Source: Streptomyces sp. NBC_00249 (GTDB taxonomy: Bacteria > Actinomycetota > Actinomycetes > Streptomycetales > Streptomycetaceae). Taken from it: a stretch of DNA of 64,000 nt. Each line of letters begins with the position of its first letter. The first letter of the stretch is position 1. The notes beneath the pieces are model-generated. The model worked only from the letters and a program-made list of their open reading frames with translations. It was not told where the DNA came from and did not search any database. Both the position numbers and the translations under genes were made by a program. The DNA is taken from positions 62,001-126,000 of the forward strand of contig NZ_JAPEMV010000008.1 of assembly GCF_026342355.1 (NCBI RefSeq), written 5' to 3'. Shown in pieces: positions 32,057 to 42,642 of this stretch.

Positions 32057-34588
32057 ATGACCGAGCCCCTGCCCGCGATCGTGCTGATCGGCCACGGCAT
32101 GGTCGGCCAGCGCTACCTGGAGGCGCTCGCCGAGCGCGGGGCCACCGCCACGCACCGCGTCACCGTGCTCTGCGAGGAGCCCCGGCCGGCCTACGACCGC
32201 GTACACCTGACCTCGTACTTCTCCGGGAGCACCGCCGAGGACCTCTCCCTGGTCCCGGACGGGTTCATGGCGGAGCACGGCATCGAGCTGCACCTCGGCG
32301 ACCCCGCCGAGAGCGTCGACCGCACCGCCCGCACCGTGACCTCCCGCTCCGGGCGGGTGTTCCCGTACGACGTGCTGGTCCTGGCGACCGGAAGCTACCC
32401 CTTCGTACCGCCCGTCCCCGGCAAGGACGCGCCCGGCTGCTTCGTGTACCGCACGATCGAGGACCTCCTCGCGATCGAGGAGTACGCGAAGACCCGCGGC
32501 AGCGGCGCCGTCGTCGGCGGCGGCCTCCTCGGCCTGGAGGCGGCCGGCGCGCTGAAGGGCCTCGGGCTGGCCACCCGCGTCGTGGAGTTCGCGCCGCGCC
32601 TGATGCCCGTCCAGGTCGACGAGGGCGGCGGCGCGGCCCTGCTGCGCACCATCGAGTCGATGGGCCTGACCGTGCACACGGGCGTCGGCACGCAGGAGGT
32701 GCTGACCGGCGAGGACGGCTCCGTCAGCGGGATGCGGCTGTCCGACGGCACCGACGTCGCCACCGACCTGGTCGTCTTCTCCGCCGGGGTGCGCCCCCGC
32801 GACCAGCTCGCCCGCGACAGCGGCCTGGAGGTCGGCGAGCGCGGCGGGATCGCCGTCGACTCCCGCTGCCGCACCTCCGACCCGCGCGTCTACGCGATCG
32901 GCGAGTGCGCGATGGCCTGCGACGGCCGGGTCTACGGCCTGGTCGCGCCCGGCTACGAGATGGCCGAGACGGCCGCCGAGGACCTCCTGGGCCGCGACAA
33001 GGAGTTCACCGGCGCCGACCTGTCCACGAAGCTGAAGCTGCTCGGCGTGGACGTGGCCTCCTTCGGCGACGCCCACGGGACGGCCGAGGGCTGCCTCGAC
33101 GTCGTCTGGTCGGACTCCCGCTCCGGGGTCTACAAGAAGCTCGTCGTCTCCCCCGACGGGGTCCTCCTCGGCGGGGTCCTGGTCGGCGACGCGGACGCGT
33201 ACGGGCTGCTGCGCCCCCTCACCGGCAGTGTCCCGCCCGTCGCCCCCGAACAGTTGGTGCTGCCCGCGGGCCTCGGCCCGGCCACACAGCTCGGCCCCTC
33301 CGCCCTGCCGGACAGCGCGGTGATCTGCTCCTGCCACAACGTCACCAAGAAGGCCATCACGGCCTGCGCGACCCTGCCCGAGGTCAAGAAGTGCACCAAG
33401 GCCGGCACCGGCTGCGGGAGCTGCCTGAAGGTGATCGGCCAGCTGCTGCCCGCCGCCACCGACAAGGGGCTGTGCGGCTGCTTCCCGTACACCCGCGCCG
33501 AGCTCTACGAGATCGTCCGCACCCGCCGCCTGACCTCCTACCGGGAGATCCTCGACGGCCACGGCCGCCCCGCGGCCCGCGGCGGCGACGGCTGCGAGGT
33601 GTGCAAGCCGGCCGTCGGCTCGGTCATCGCCTCCCTCGCCGCCACCCTGGGCGCGAGCGGCTACGTCCTCGACGGTGAGCAGGCCGCCCTCCAGGACACC
33701 AACGACCACTTCCTCGCGAACCTCCAGCGCAACGGCTCGTACTCGGTCGTCCCCCGCATCCCCGGCGGGGAGATCACCCCGGAGAAGCTGATCGTGATCG
33801 GCGAGGTGGCCCGCGAGTTCGGCCTCTACACGAAGATCACCGGCGGGCAGCGCATCGACCTCTTCGGCGCCGGCGTCGACCAGCTCCCCCGGATCTGGGC
33901 CCGCCTCGTCGACGCCGGCTTCGAGTCGGGGCACGCCTACGGGAAGGCCCTGCGGACGGTGAAGTCCTGCGTCGGGCAGACCTGGTGCCGCTACGGGGTG
34001 CAGGACAGCGTCCGCATGGCCATCGACCTGGAGCTGCGCTACCGGGGTCTGCGCGCCCCGCACAAGCTGAAGTCGGCGGTGTCCGGGTGCGCGCGCGAGT
34101 GCGCGGAGGCGCAGAGCAAGGACTTCGGGGTCATCGCCACCGCGAGCGGCTGGAACCTGTACGTCGGCGGCAACGGCGGGGCCACCCCGCGCCACGCGGA
34201 CCTCCTCGCCCAGGACCTGTCGGACGCCGAGCTGGTGCGTCTGATCGACCGGTTCCTGATGTTCTACATCCGCACCGCCGACCGGCTGGAGCGGACCTCC
34301 ACCTGGCTGGACCGGCTGGAGGGCGGCCTGGAGCACCTGCGGGACGTGGTCGTGCACGACTCGCTGGGGCTGTGCGCCGAGCTGGAGGCGCTGATGGCCG
34401 ACCACGTCGCCCACTACCGGGACGAGTGGGCCGAGACGCTGCGGGACCCGGAGCGGCTGCGCCGGTTCGTGTCCTTCGTCAACGCGCCCGGGGCGCCGGA
34501 CCCGACGGTGCGGTTCGTCCCCGAACGCGGCCAGGTCAAGCCCGACCTGACCGTCCTGACCCTGGAGCCCGTGGGAGGCGACCGATGA
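32057..34588 (+). CDS. nirB: Nitrite reductase (NAD(P)H) large subunit
   Basis: 843 residues. An FAD/NAD(P) reductase module (VLIGHGMVGQRYLEAL, VVGGGLLGLEAAGAL) is followed by a BFD-like [2Fe-2S] region (CSCHNVTKKAI ... GTGCGSC, about residues 423-456) with further cysteines (GCFPYT, GCEVCKPA), and then nitrite/sulfite reductase domains. The siroheme/[4Fe-4S] ligands are in SCVGQTWC (near 638) and SGCARECAEAQ (near 675). It reduces nitrite to ammonium with six electrons in the cytosol. Start spaced 1 nt from the upstream gene; the stop overlaps nirD. Length is typical. Confidence 0.95.
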   Translation: MTEPLPAIVLIGHGMVGQRYLEALAERGATATHRVTVLCEEPRPAYDRVHLTSYFSGSTAEDLSLVPDGFMAEHGIELHLGDPAESVDRTARTVTSRSGRVFPYDVLVLATGSYPFVPPVPGKDAPGCFVYRTIEDLLAIEEYAKTRGSGAVVGGGLLGLEAAGALKGLGLATRVVEFAPRLMPVQVDEGGGAALLRTIESMGLTVHTGVGTQEVLTGEDGSVSGMRLSDGTDVATDLVVFSAGVRPRDQLARDSGLEVGERGGIAVDSRCRTSDPRVYAIGECAMACDGRVYGLVAPGYEMAETAAEDLLGRDKEFTGADLSTKLKLLGVDVASFGDAHGTAEGCLDVVWSDSRSGVYKKLVVSPDGVLLGGVLVGDADAYGLLRPLTGSVPPVAPEQLVLPAGLGPATQLGPSALPDSAVICSCHNVTKKAITACATLPEVKKCTKAGTGCGSCLKVIGQLLPAATDKGLCGCFPYTRAELYEIVRTRRLTSYREILDGHGRPAARGGDGCEVCKPAVGSVIASLAATLGASGYVLDGEQAALQDTNDHFLANLQRNGSYSVVPRIPGGEITPEKLIVIGEVAREFGLYTKITGGQRIDLFGAGVDQLPRIWARLVDAGFESGHAYGKALRTVKSCVGQTWCRYGVQDSVRMAIDLELRYRGLRAPHKLKSAVSGCARECAEAQSKDFGVIATASGWNLYVGGNGGATPRHADLLAQDLSDAELVRLIDRFLMFYIRTADRLERTSTWLDRLEGGLEHLRDVVVHDSLGLCAELEALMADHVAHYRDEWAETLRDPERLRRFVSFVNAPGAPDPTVRFVPERGQVKPDLTVLTLEPVGGDR

Positions 34589-34932
34589 CCGTGGAACTGC
34601 GGGTGTGCGAGGAGTGGCTGACGGTGTGCGAGCTGTCCTCGCTCGTCCCCGGGCGGGGGGTGGCGGCCCTGCTGCCCGACGGGAGCCAGGCGGCCGTCTT
34701 CGTCGACCGCGCGGGGCGCCCGTACGCCATCGCCAACCAGGACCCCTTCACCGGCGCGCACGTCCTGTCGCGCGGGCTGCTGGGCTGCGCGGAGGGCCGT
34801 CCCTTCGTGGCCTCGCCGCTGCTGAAGCAGCGCTTCGACCTGGAGTCGGGGCGCTGCCTGGACGACGAGGCGGTGGCGGTCCGGACGTACCCGGTGCGGA
34901 CTTCCGCGATGCGGACCGCCGTGGCCCCGTAG
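34585..34932 (+). CDS. nirD: Nitrite reductase (NAD(P)H) small subunit
   Basis: 115 residues. Start overlaps the nirB stop (ATGA), with GGGAGG at 34573-34578. The sequence has the Rieske fold of NirD (VCELSSLVPGRGVAALLPDG, PYAIANQDPFTGA, RFDLESGRCLDD) but without the paired Cys-x-His cluster ligands, which is normal for NirD. It stabilises or supports NirB. Last gene of the operon; a palindrome follows at once. Confidence 0.92.
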   Translation: MTVELRVCEEWLTVCELSSLVPGRGVAALLPDGSQAAVFVDRAGRPYAIANQDPFTGAHVLSRGLLGCAEGRPFVASPLLKQRFDLESGRCLDDEAVAVRTYPVRTSAMRTAVAP

Positions 34933-34933
34933 C

Positions 34934-34947
34934 GGCCCCGCGGGGCC
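34934..34947. terminator. GC palindrome after nirD
   Basis: GGCCCCGCGGGGCC starts 2 nt after the nirD stop, and GGGCCC recurs at 34943 and near 34965. A stem can form between the convergent nirD and VOC genes. Weak evidence for termination. Confidence 0.4.
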
Positions 34948-34978
34948 CTGTGAGGCCCTTGCAGGGCCCTGTGGCGGG

Positions 34979-35386
34979 TCAGCCCTGGACCATGGCCGGG
35001 TCCATCCACATGATCTCCCAGGTGTGGCCGTCGAGGTCGTCGAAGGCCCGGCCGTACATGACGCCGTGGTCCTGGGCGGGGCGGGGCTCGGTGGCCCCGG
35101 CCGCCAGGGCGCCGTCGACCAGCTCGTCGACCTTGGCGCGGCTCTCGGCGCTCAGACAGAGCAGCACCTCGGAGGTGGTGGTGGCGTCGGCGATCTGCTT
35201 GTGGGTGAAGTCCTTGTAGCGGGCCTCGGTGAGGAGCATGGCGACGATGGTGTCGCTGATGACCATGGAGGCGCAGTTCTCGTCGGTGAACTGGGCGTTG
35301 AAGGAGTAGCCGAGCTTGCCCCAGAACGCCTTGGACGCGTCCAGGTCCTTGACGGGCAGGTTGACGAAGATCATGGTGGAGGACAT
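34979..35386 (-). CDS. VOC-family (glyoxalase/PhnB-like) protein
   Basis: 135 residues from ATG 35386. MIFVNLPVKDLDASKAFWGKL opens the first beta-alpha-beta-beta-beta unit and FDDLDGHTWEIMWMDP closes the second. This subgroup is often called lactoylglutathione lyase in databases but mostly has no tested activity. A purine-rich GAGAGACCGGG precedes the start. Convergent with nirD. Confidence 0.83.
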   Translation of the reverse strand: MSSTMIFVNLPVKDLDASKAFWGKLGYSFNAQFTDENCASMVISDTIVAMLLTEARYKDFTHKQIADATTTSEVLLCLSAESRAKVDELVDGALAAGATEPRPAQDHGVMYGRAFDDLDGHTWEIMWMDPAMVQG

Positions 35387-35722
35387 CCCGGTCTCTCTTC
35401 TCTCGTGCGGCGCCGCGCGGTGCCGGGCGCTTTCAAGAGGTAGACCGGGGGGTCCGGGGAAACTCATCGCTCCCCGCGAAGTTTTTTCGACTTTTCTTCC
35501 CCGAGCACGAAACCGCAGGTCAGACACGTGATGCGGCAGCTTCCCGGGCCGGACGGCCAGGGCGGGCCGAGGTGACGGGGTGCGCGGCGGCCATTGACCC
35601 CGCGCCGGTCGCTCCCGCGTCATGAGGAATTGATGCCACGTCAATCCGGCGTCCCTAGGTTCCTCGACGCGTGCGACCCCGCGCCCGACCGGACGCGGGG
35701 CCCTCCTCCCACAGGAGTGACC
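35387..35722. other. Divergent spacer between VOC gene and PhoX gene
   Basis: 336 nt without a supported gene. Around 35480-35500 there is a T-rich patch, and near 35627-35645 a short dyad ATTGA-N7-TCAAT lies before the PhoX start. I could not identify phased PhoP direct repeats by eye. Confidence 0.5.
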
Positions 35723-36883
35723 GTGGAACGTCGTACCTTCCTGCGCGGTGCTGTGATCGGCTCCTCGGCCGCCGCCTTCGCCGGCACCCTCACCCACGGG
35801 GCCGCCTTCGCGGCCCCCGCCCAGCCCGGCGCCGGACCCTACGGGGCCCTCGGCGCGGCGGACGCGAACGGCATCATGCTGCCCGCCGGCTTCAGCAGCC
35901 GGGTGATCGCCCGCTCCTCGCAGACGGTCGGCGGCACCTCGTACACCTGGCACAGCGCCCCCGACGGCGGCGCGTGCTTCGCCGACGGCACGGGCTGGAT
36001 CTACGTGTCCAACTCGGAGATCAACCCCTCCGGCGGCGCGAGCGCGGTGAAGTTCAACTCCTCCGGCACGATCACCGGCGCCTACCGGATCCTCTCGAAC
36101 ACCCGGCAGAACTGTGCGGGCGGCAAGACCCCCTGGAACACCTGGCTGTCCTGCGAGGAGGTCAGCCTCGGCTTCGTCTACGAGACCGACCCGTACGGCG
36201 TGAACCCGGCCGTACAGCGCCCCGCGATGGGCAAGTTCAAGCACGAGGCGGCCGCCGCCGACCCGGTGCGCCAGGTGATCTACCTGACCGAGGACGAGAC
36301 GAACGGCTGCTTCTACCGCTTCATCCCCACCACCTGGGGCAACCTCTCCTCCGGCACCCTCCAGGTGATGGTCGCCGGAACCGCCACCTCCGGCTCCTTC
36401 ACCTGGCAGAACGTCCCGGACCCGGACGGCTCGCCGACCACCACCCGCACCCAGGTCTCCGGCTCCAAGAAGTTCAACGGCGGCGAGGGCTGCCACTACG
36501 CCAACGACACGGTCTGGTTCACCACCAAGGGCGACAACCGCGTCTGGCAGCTCAACCTGGCGAACAGCACCTACGAGCTGGCCTACGACGACTCCCTGGT
36601 CCCCGGCGGCGCGGCCCCGCTGACGGGCGTGGACAACGTCACCGGGTCCTCGTACGGGGACCTGTACGTCGCCGAGGACGGCGGCAACATGGAGATCTGC
36701 CTGATCACCCCGGACGACGTGGTGGCGCCCTTCCTGCGGATCACCGGCCAGTCCTCCTCGGAGATCACCGGCCCGGCCTTCTCCCCGGCGGGCAACCGGC
36801 TCTACTTCAGCAGCCAGCGCGGCACCACGGGCAGTTCCTCCGGCGGCATCACCTACGAGGTCACGGGCCCCTTCCGGGTCTAG
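35723..36883 (+). CDS. Tat-exported PhoX-like phosphatase (DUF839)
   Basis: 386 residues from GTG 35723 (AGGAG 5 nt upstream); a GTG at 35717 would add two residues. The N-terminus ERRTFLRGAVIGSSAAAFAG is a twin-arginine signal ending near AFA-AP, so it is exported folded. The mature part is a beta-propeller of the PhoX/DUF839 type (WLSCEEV, KHEAAAADP, YLTEDETNGCFYRF, GDNRVW, EDGGNMEICLI) with the acidic residues that hold Ca2+/Fe3+ in PhoX. It should release phosphate from organic esters outside the cell. Shorter than many PhoX proteins, so activity is likely but not sure. Confidence 0.8.
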   Translation: MERRTFLRGAVIGSSAAAFAGTLTHGAAFAAPAQPGAGPYGALGAADANGIMLPAGFSSRVIARSSQTVGGTSYTWHSAPDGGACFADGTGWIYVSNSEINPSGGASAVKFNSSGTITGAYRILSNTRQNCAGGKTPWNTWLSCEEVSLGFVYETDPYGVNPAVQRPAMGKFKHEAAAADPVRQVIYLTEDETNGCFYRFIPTTWGNLSSGTLQVMVAGTATSGSFTWQNVPDPDGSPTTTRTQVSGSKKFNGGEGCHYANDTVWFTTKGDNRVWQLNLANSTYELAYDDSLVPGGAAPLTGVDNVTGSSYGDLYVAEDGGNMEICLITPDDVVAPFLRITGQSSSEITGPAFSPAGNRLYFSSQRGTTGSSSGGITYEVTGPFRV

Positions 36884-36910
36884 TTCCGGTCCGGGGCCCG
36901 TTCTCCGGTC

Positions 36911-37936
36911 CTAGGACACCACCGCGCCGCCCTTGAGGAGGGCCGCGCCCAGCGGGGTCACCGTGTGCAGGACCGCGCCGCCGTGGCGCAGGGTGGTGAC
37001 GAGGCCGGCCTCGCGCATCACGCAGGCGTGCTGGCTCGCCGAGGCCAGGGAGACCCCGGCCCGGCGGGCCAGTTCGCTGGTGGTGGCCCCGTCCCCGATG
37101 GCCCGCAGCACCACCGAGCGGGTGTGCCCGACGAGCTTGCCCAGGGTGCGCTGGCGCTGTTCCTCCGGGCGCGCGGCCTCGCCGCCGGCCGAGGCCGAGG
37201 CGAGCTGGGCGGCGGCCGGGTAGACCAGCACCGGCGGCAGCTCCGGGTCGTGCAGGGTCACCGCGGTACGCCGGCAGAAGAAGGACGGCTGGAGCAGCAG
37301 CCCGCGCCCCCGTAGCCGTACGTCCCGGTCCACGGGGTACTCGCACTCCAGGACGGGCGCCCGCCAGCGCAGCATCGGCGGCAGCGAGGCGAGCAGCTCG
37401 TCCGCGCCGCCGTCGAGCAGGGCGCGGCCGCGTGCCGCCCGCTCGGCCTCTATCTGGGCCTGGATATGCGTCCAGTAGGGCTCCACGGCGGCCCGGTGGT
37501 ATCCGCGCAGCTCGCTCAGGAGCCTGGGGAGGTGTTTGGTGCCCCCGTCCATGAACTCCCGCAGCCGGATGGGCGCGGGCGTCCCGAAGGCCGCCCCGAA
37601 TCCGCTCCCGGCGCCGGAACCGACGAGGGAGAGCTCCCGCCGCAGCCGCTCGTGCCGCAGCCCGCGCAGGGCGTCGAGGCCCATGTCCCAGCCGTACTGC
37701 CCCTCGGCGGGGGTCAGAAAATCCGGGAAATAGCCGCGAGCCGGTATCAACGCACCGAGCAGCCTTGTTTCACTATTCAACCTGCTCCGTGTTTCCGTAC
37801 GCCATTCACCGAACAGCCGGGCGTCACGCCGGTCTCTTAAACGGTGAAAACTAAGAATCGTTTCCCACAACGCATCGGGACGCCCTGCCATCCGTACGCG
37901 TGCCAGGTCCACTCCAGTGAAATGGATACGAAGCAC
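36911..37936 (-). CDS. ArsR-type winged-helix transcriptional regulator
   Basis: 341 residues from GTG 37936; the frame opens at 37993 but the earlier part is not conserved-looking. The long N-terminal region (LRIHFTGVDLARVRMAGRPDALWE) and the C-terminal helix-turn-helix (GDGATTSELARRAGVSLASASQHACVMREAGLV) make the DUF5937/ArsR layout common in Streptomyces, where the N-terminal part probably binds a ligand. Target genes are unknown. Convergent with the PhoX gene. Confidence 0.8.
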   Translation of the reverse strand: MLRIHFTGVDLARVRMAGRPDALWETILSFHRLRDRRDARLFGEWRTETRSRLNSETRLLGALIPARGYFPDFLTPAEGQYGWDMGLDALRGLRHERLRRELSLVGSGAGSGFGAAFGTPAPIRLREFMDGGTKHLPRLLSELRGYHRAAVEPYWTHIQAQIEAERAARGRALLDGGADELLASLPPMLRWRAPVLECEYPVDRDVRLRGRGLLLQPSFFCRRTAVTLHDPELPPVLVYPAAAQLASASAGGEAARPEEQRQRTLGKLVGHTRSVVLRAIGDGATTSELARRAGVSLASASQHACVMREAGLVTTLRHGGAVLHTVTPLGAALLKGGAVVS

Positions 37937-38180
37937 CGAACCCCCAGCTGTGCAACCGCAATCCCCCCGCCCCATGAGTATGCATGCCGTCACACGTGGT
38001 CACCACGCCCTTTCGGCCACAGTTGAAACCCCTTTCGGCAGGGGCGTGACAAGCGAAATCCTGTACTCCGCCGGGCACACTCCGGTGCGACCGAAACGCT
38101 CCGTGAAGGCCGTGGGGGGCTTTGCGGGGCCTGGCGGTCGGTCGCATCGGGAAGCGCCGACGTGCCCGGTGGATAGGCGT
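37937..38180. other. Spacer upstream of ArsR-type gene
   Basis: No supported gene. The part nearest 37937 must hold the regulator promoter on the minus strand. I see no clear operator or RNA element in it. Confidence 0.4.
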
Positions 38181-38216
38181 CAGGCGGTGGACGGGTGGGG
38201 ATCCGTCCACCGCCTG
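38181..38216. repeat. 13-bp perfect inverted repeat, unassigned
   Basis: CAGGCGGTGGACG (38181-38193) and CGTCCACCGCCTG (38204-38216) enclose a 10-nt loop. It lies 55 nt beyond the ppdK terminator and 245 nt from the ArsR-type start, so its role is unclear: second terminator or part of a small transcript. Confidence 0.6.
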
Positions 38217-38271
38217 GTGCCGTAATGACTTTGTTGAATACCTCGCCCAAAGGTGCTTCGAATAGATAGAT

Positions 38272-38309
38272 GCGCCCGCCCCCGGAGGTCAGGGACCGGG
38301 GGCGGGCGC
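38272..38309 (-). terminator. Terminator hairpin after ppdK
   Basis: Perfect 14-bp arms GCGCCCGCCCCCGG (38272-38285) and its complement (38296-38309) with a 10-nt loop, 64 nt beyond the ppdK stop on the minus strand. Confidence 0.7.
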
Positions 38310-38372
38310 GGCCGTCGCGGGCTTCGTGGGACCGCGGCGGGGGCATGCGGGGCCGGTGAGGGCCCGGGCGGG

Positions 38373-41081
<2,709 letters not shown>

Positions 41082-41313
41082 GGGTCTCGACTCCTCGAGG
41101 ACTCGGGTGGCTGCCCTGACGGCCAGGAACATACCCAGATCGAAGGCTTCTGGGTACGTCCACTTGGCCGTCATGCGGCTGTAACCACCCGTGCGCCACC
41201 GGATCGAAAGTAACTCATGGGTAATCAGAACGTACGAAGAGCGTTCAGAACCCGAAGGGGGAAGGGCCTCTTGAGGCTTGATCACGCTCGGATGAGCGAT
41301 CATCGATACATTT

Positions 41314-41332
41314 GCGTTCAAGTCTTGAACGC
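41314..41332. promoter_or_regulatory. Palindrome between ppdK and dus
   Basis: GCGTTCAAGTCTTGAACGC is a perfect dyad with 8-bp arms and a 3-nt centre, about 233 nt upstream of the ppdK start and just beyond the dus terminator. It is a good operator candidate for ppdK; the binding protein is unknown. Confidence 0.4.
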
Positions 41333-41334
41333 AC

Positions 41335-41361
41335 AAAGGGTGGCACCCAGTGCCACCCTTT
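41335..41361 (-). terminator. Terminator hairpin after dus
   Basis: AAAGGGTGGCAC (41335-41346) and GTGCCACCCTTT (41350-41361) form a perfect 12-bp stem with a 3-nt loop, 87 nt beyond the dus stop, with T residues at the 3' side. Confidence 0.7.
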
Positions 41362-41447
41362 GAAAGTCTTACCCGTGACCTTCACGCTCATCTGAGCGAA
41401 ACCTTCATCATGCGTGGCGTATATCACGCGACCCCGAGGGCGATTTG

Positions 41448-42590
41448 TCAGCCTCCGGAGGTGTCCAGCTCGGCTTCCTCGCTCACGCCCGCGCAGTCGT
41501 AAGGATCCTTCAACCAGCCCTCGGGCAGGACAACCCGGTTGTTTCCGGACGTCCGGCCGCGCGGTCCGTCGGCACTCTCGGGCCACGCTTGATCCAGATC
41601 GAGCTCGCTCAGATGAGCGTCCAGTTCGGCCAGGGAGGAGGTCACCGCCAGCTTCCCCCGCATCTCCGACCCCACGGCGAAGCCCTTGAGGTACCAGGCC
41701 ACGTGCTTACGGAAGTCGATCACCCCGCGCGCCTCGTCGCCGATCCACTCCCCCAGCAGCTGCGCGTGCCGGTGCATGGTGTGCGCGACCTCGCGCAGCG
41801 TCGGCTTGTGGAAGTCCTCGGGGCGGCCCTCGAAGGCCGCGACCAGGTCGTTGAACAGCCAGGGCCGCCCCAGGCAGCCGCGCCCGACGACCACGCCGTC
41901 GCAGCCGGTCTCGCGGACCATGCGCAGCGCGTCCTCGGCGCACCAGATGTCGCCGTTGCCGAGCACCGGGATCTCCGGGACGTGCTCCTTGAGGCGCGCG
42001 ATGGCCTCCCAGTCCGCGGTGCCGCCGTAGTGCTGGGCGGTGGTGCGCCCGTGCAGGGCGATGGCGGTGACGCCCTCCTCGACGGCGATCCGGCCGGCGT
42101 CGAGGTAGGTGAGGTGGTCGTCGTCGATGCCCTTGCGCATCTTCATGGTCACCGGCAGGTCCCCGGCGCCCGCGACGGCCTCGCGCAGGATCGCGCGCAG
42201 CAGGTGGCGCTTGTACGGGAGGGCCGAGCCGCCGCCCTTGCGGGTGACCTTGGGGACGGGGCAGCCGAAGTTGAGGTCGATGTGGTCGGCGCGGTCCTCT
42301 TCGACGATCATCCGGACGGCCTTGCCGACCGTCACCGGGTCCACGCCGTACAGCTGGATCGAGCGCGGCTTCTCGGTCGCGTCGAAGTGGATCAGCTGCA
42401 TGGTCTTCTCGTTGCGCTCGACCAGGGCGCGGGTCGTGATCATCTCGCTCACGAACAGCCCCTTGCCGCCCGAGAACTCGCGGCAGAGGGTACGGAACGG
42501 GGCATTGGTGATGCCGGCCATGGGCGCGAGCACCACCGGCGGCTGCACGGTGTGCGGGCCGATCGCGAGAGGCGGAGGGAGCGTGGTCAT
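41448..42590 (-). CDS. dusB: tRNA-dihydrouridine synthase (DusB type)
   Basis: 380 residues from ATG 42590, with GGGGGG directly before the ATG. VVLAPMAGITNAPFR opens the FMN-binding barrel, NFGCPVPKVTRKGGGSAL carries the catalytic Cys, and ALHGRTTAQHYGGTADW and GNGDIW are further conserved motifs; a C-terminal helical tRNA-binding domain follows. It reduces specific uridines in tRNA with FMN and NADPH. The last 60 residues (ESADGPRGRTSGNNRVVLP) are a Streptomyces-type extension. Divergent from the MFS gene. DusB versus another Dus class is by resemblance. Confidence 0.87.
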   Translation of the reverse strand: MTTLPPPLAIGPHTVQPPVVLAPMAGITNAPFRTLCREFSGGKGLFVSEMITTRALVERNEKTMQLIHFDATEKPRSIQLYGVDPVTVGKAVRMIVEEDRADHIDLNFGCPVPKVTRKGGGSALPYKRHLLRAILREAVAGAGDLPVTMKMRKGIDDDHLTYLDAGRIAVEEGVTAIALHGRTTAQHYGGTADWEAIARLKEHVPEIPVLGNGDIWCAEDALRMVRETGCDGVVVGRGCLGRPWLFNDLVAAFEGRPEDFHKPTLREVAHTMHRHAQLLGEWIGDEARGVIDFRKHVAWYLKGFAVGSEMRGKLAVTSSLAELDAHLSELDLDQAWPESADGPRGRTSGNNRVVLPEGWLKDPYDCAGVSEEAELDTSGG

Positions 42591-42619
42591 CCCCCCATTG
42601 TCGCGCATGCCGTGGTCGT

Positions 42620-42634
42620 TAGTTAGACGTACTA
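42620..42634. promoter_or_regulatory. Operator-like dyad at MFS promoter
   Basis: TAGTTAGACGTACTA has TAGT/ACTA arms around TAGACGT and overlaps the TACTAT hexamer (42630-42635) that is 7 nt before the MFS ATG. It fits a MarR-type site; a MarR gene lies at the far end of the MFS gene. Confidence 0.35.
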
Positions 42635-42635
42635 T
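42630..42635 (+). promoter_or_regulatory. -10-like hexamer TACTAT before MFS gene
   Basis: TACTAT ends 7 nt before the ATG at 42643. Leaderless geometry. Confidence 0.45.
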
Positions 42636-42642
42636 CGGCGTC

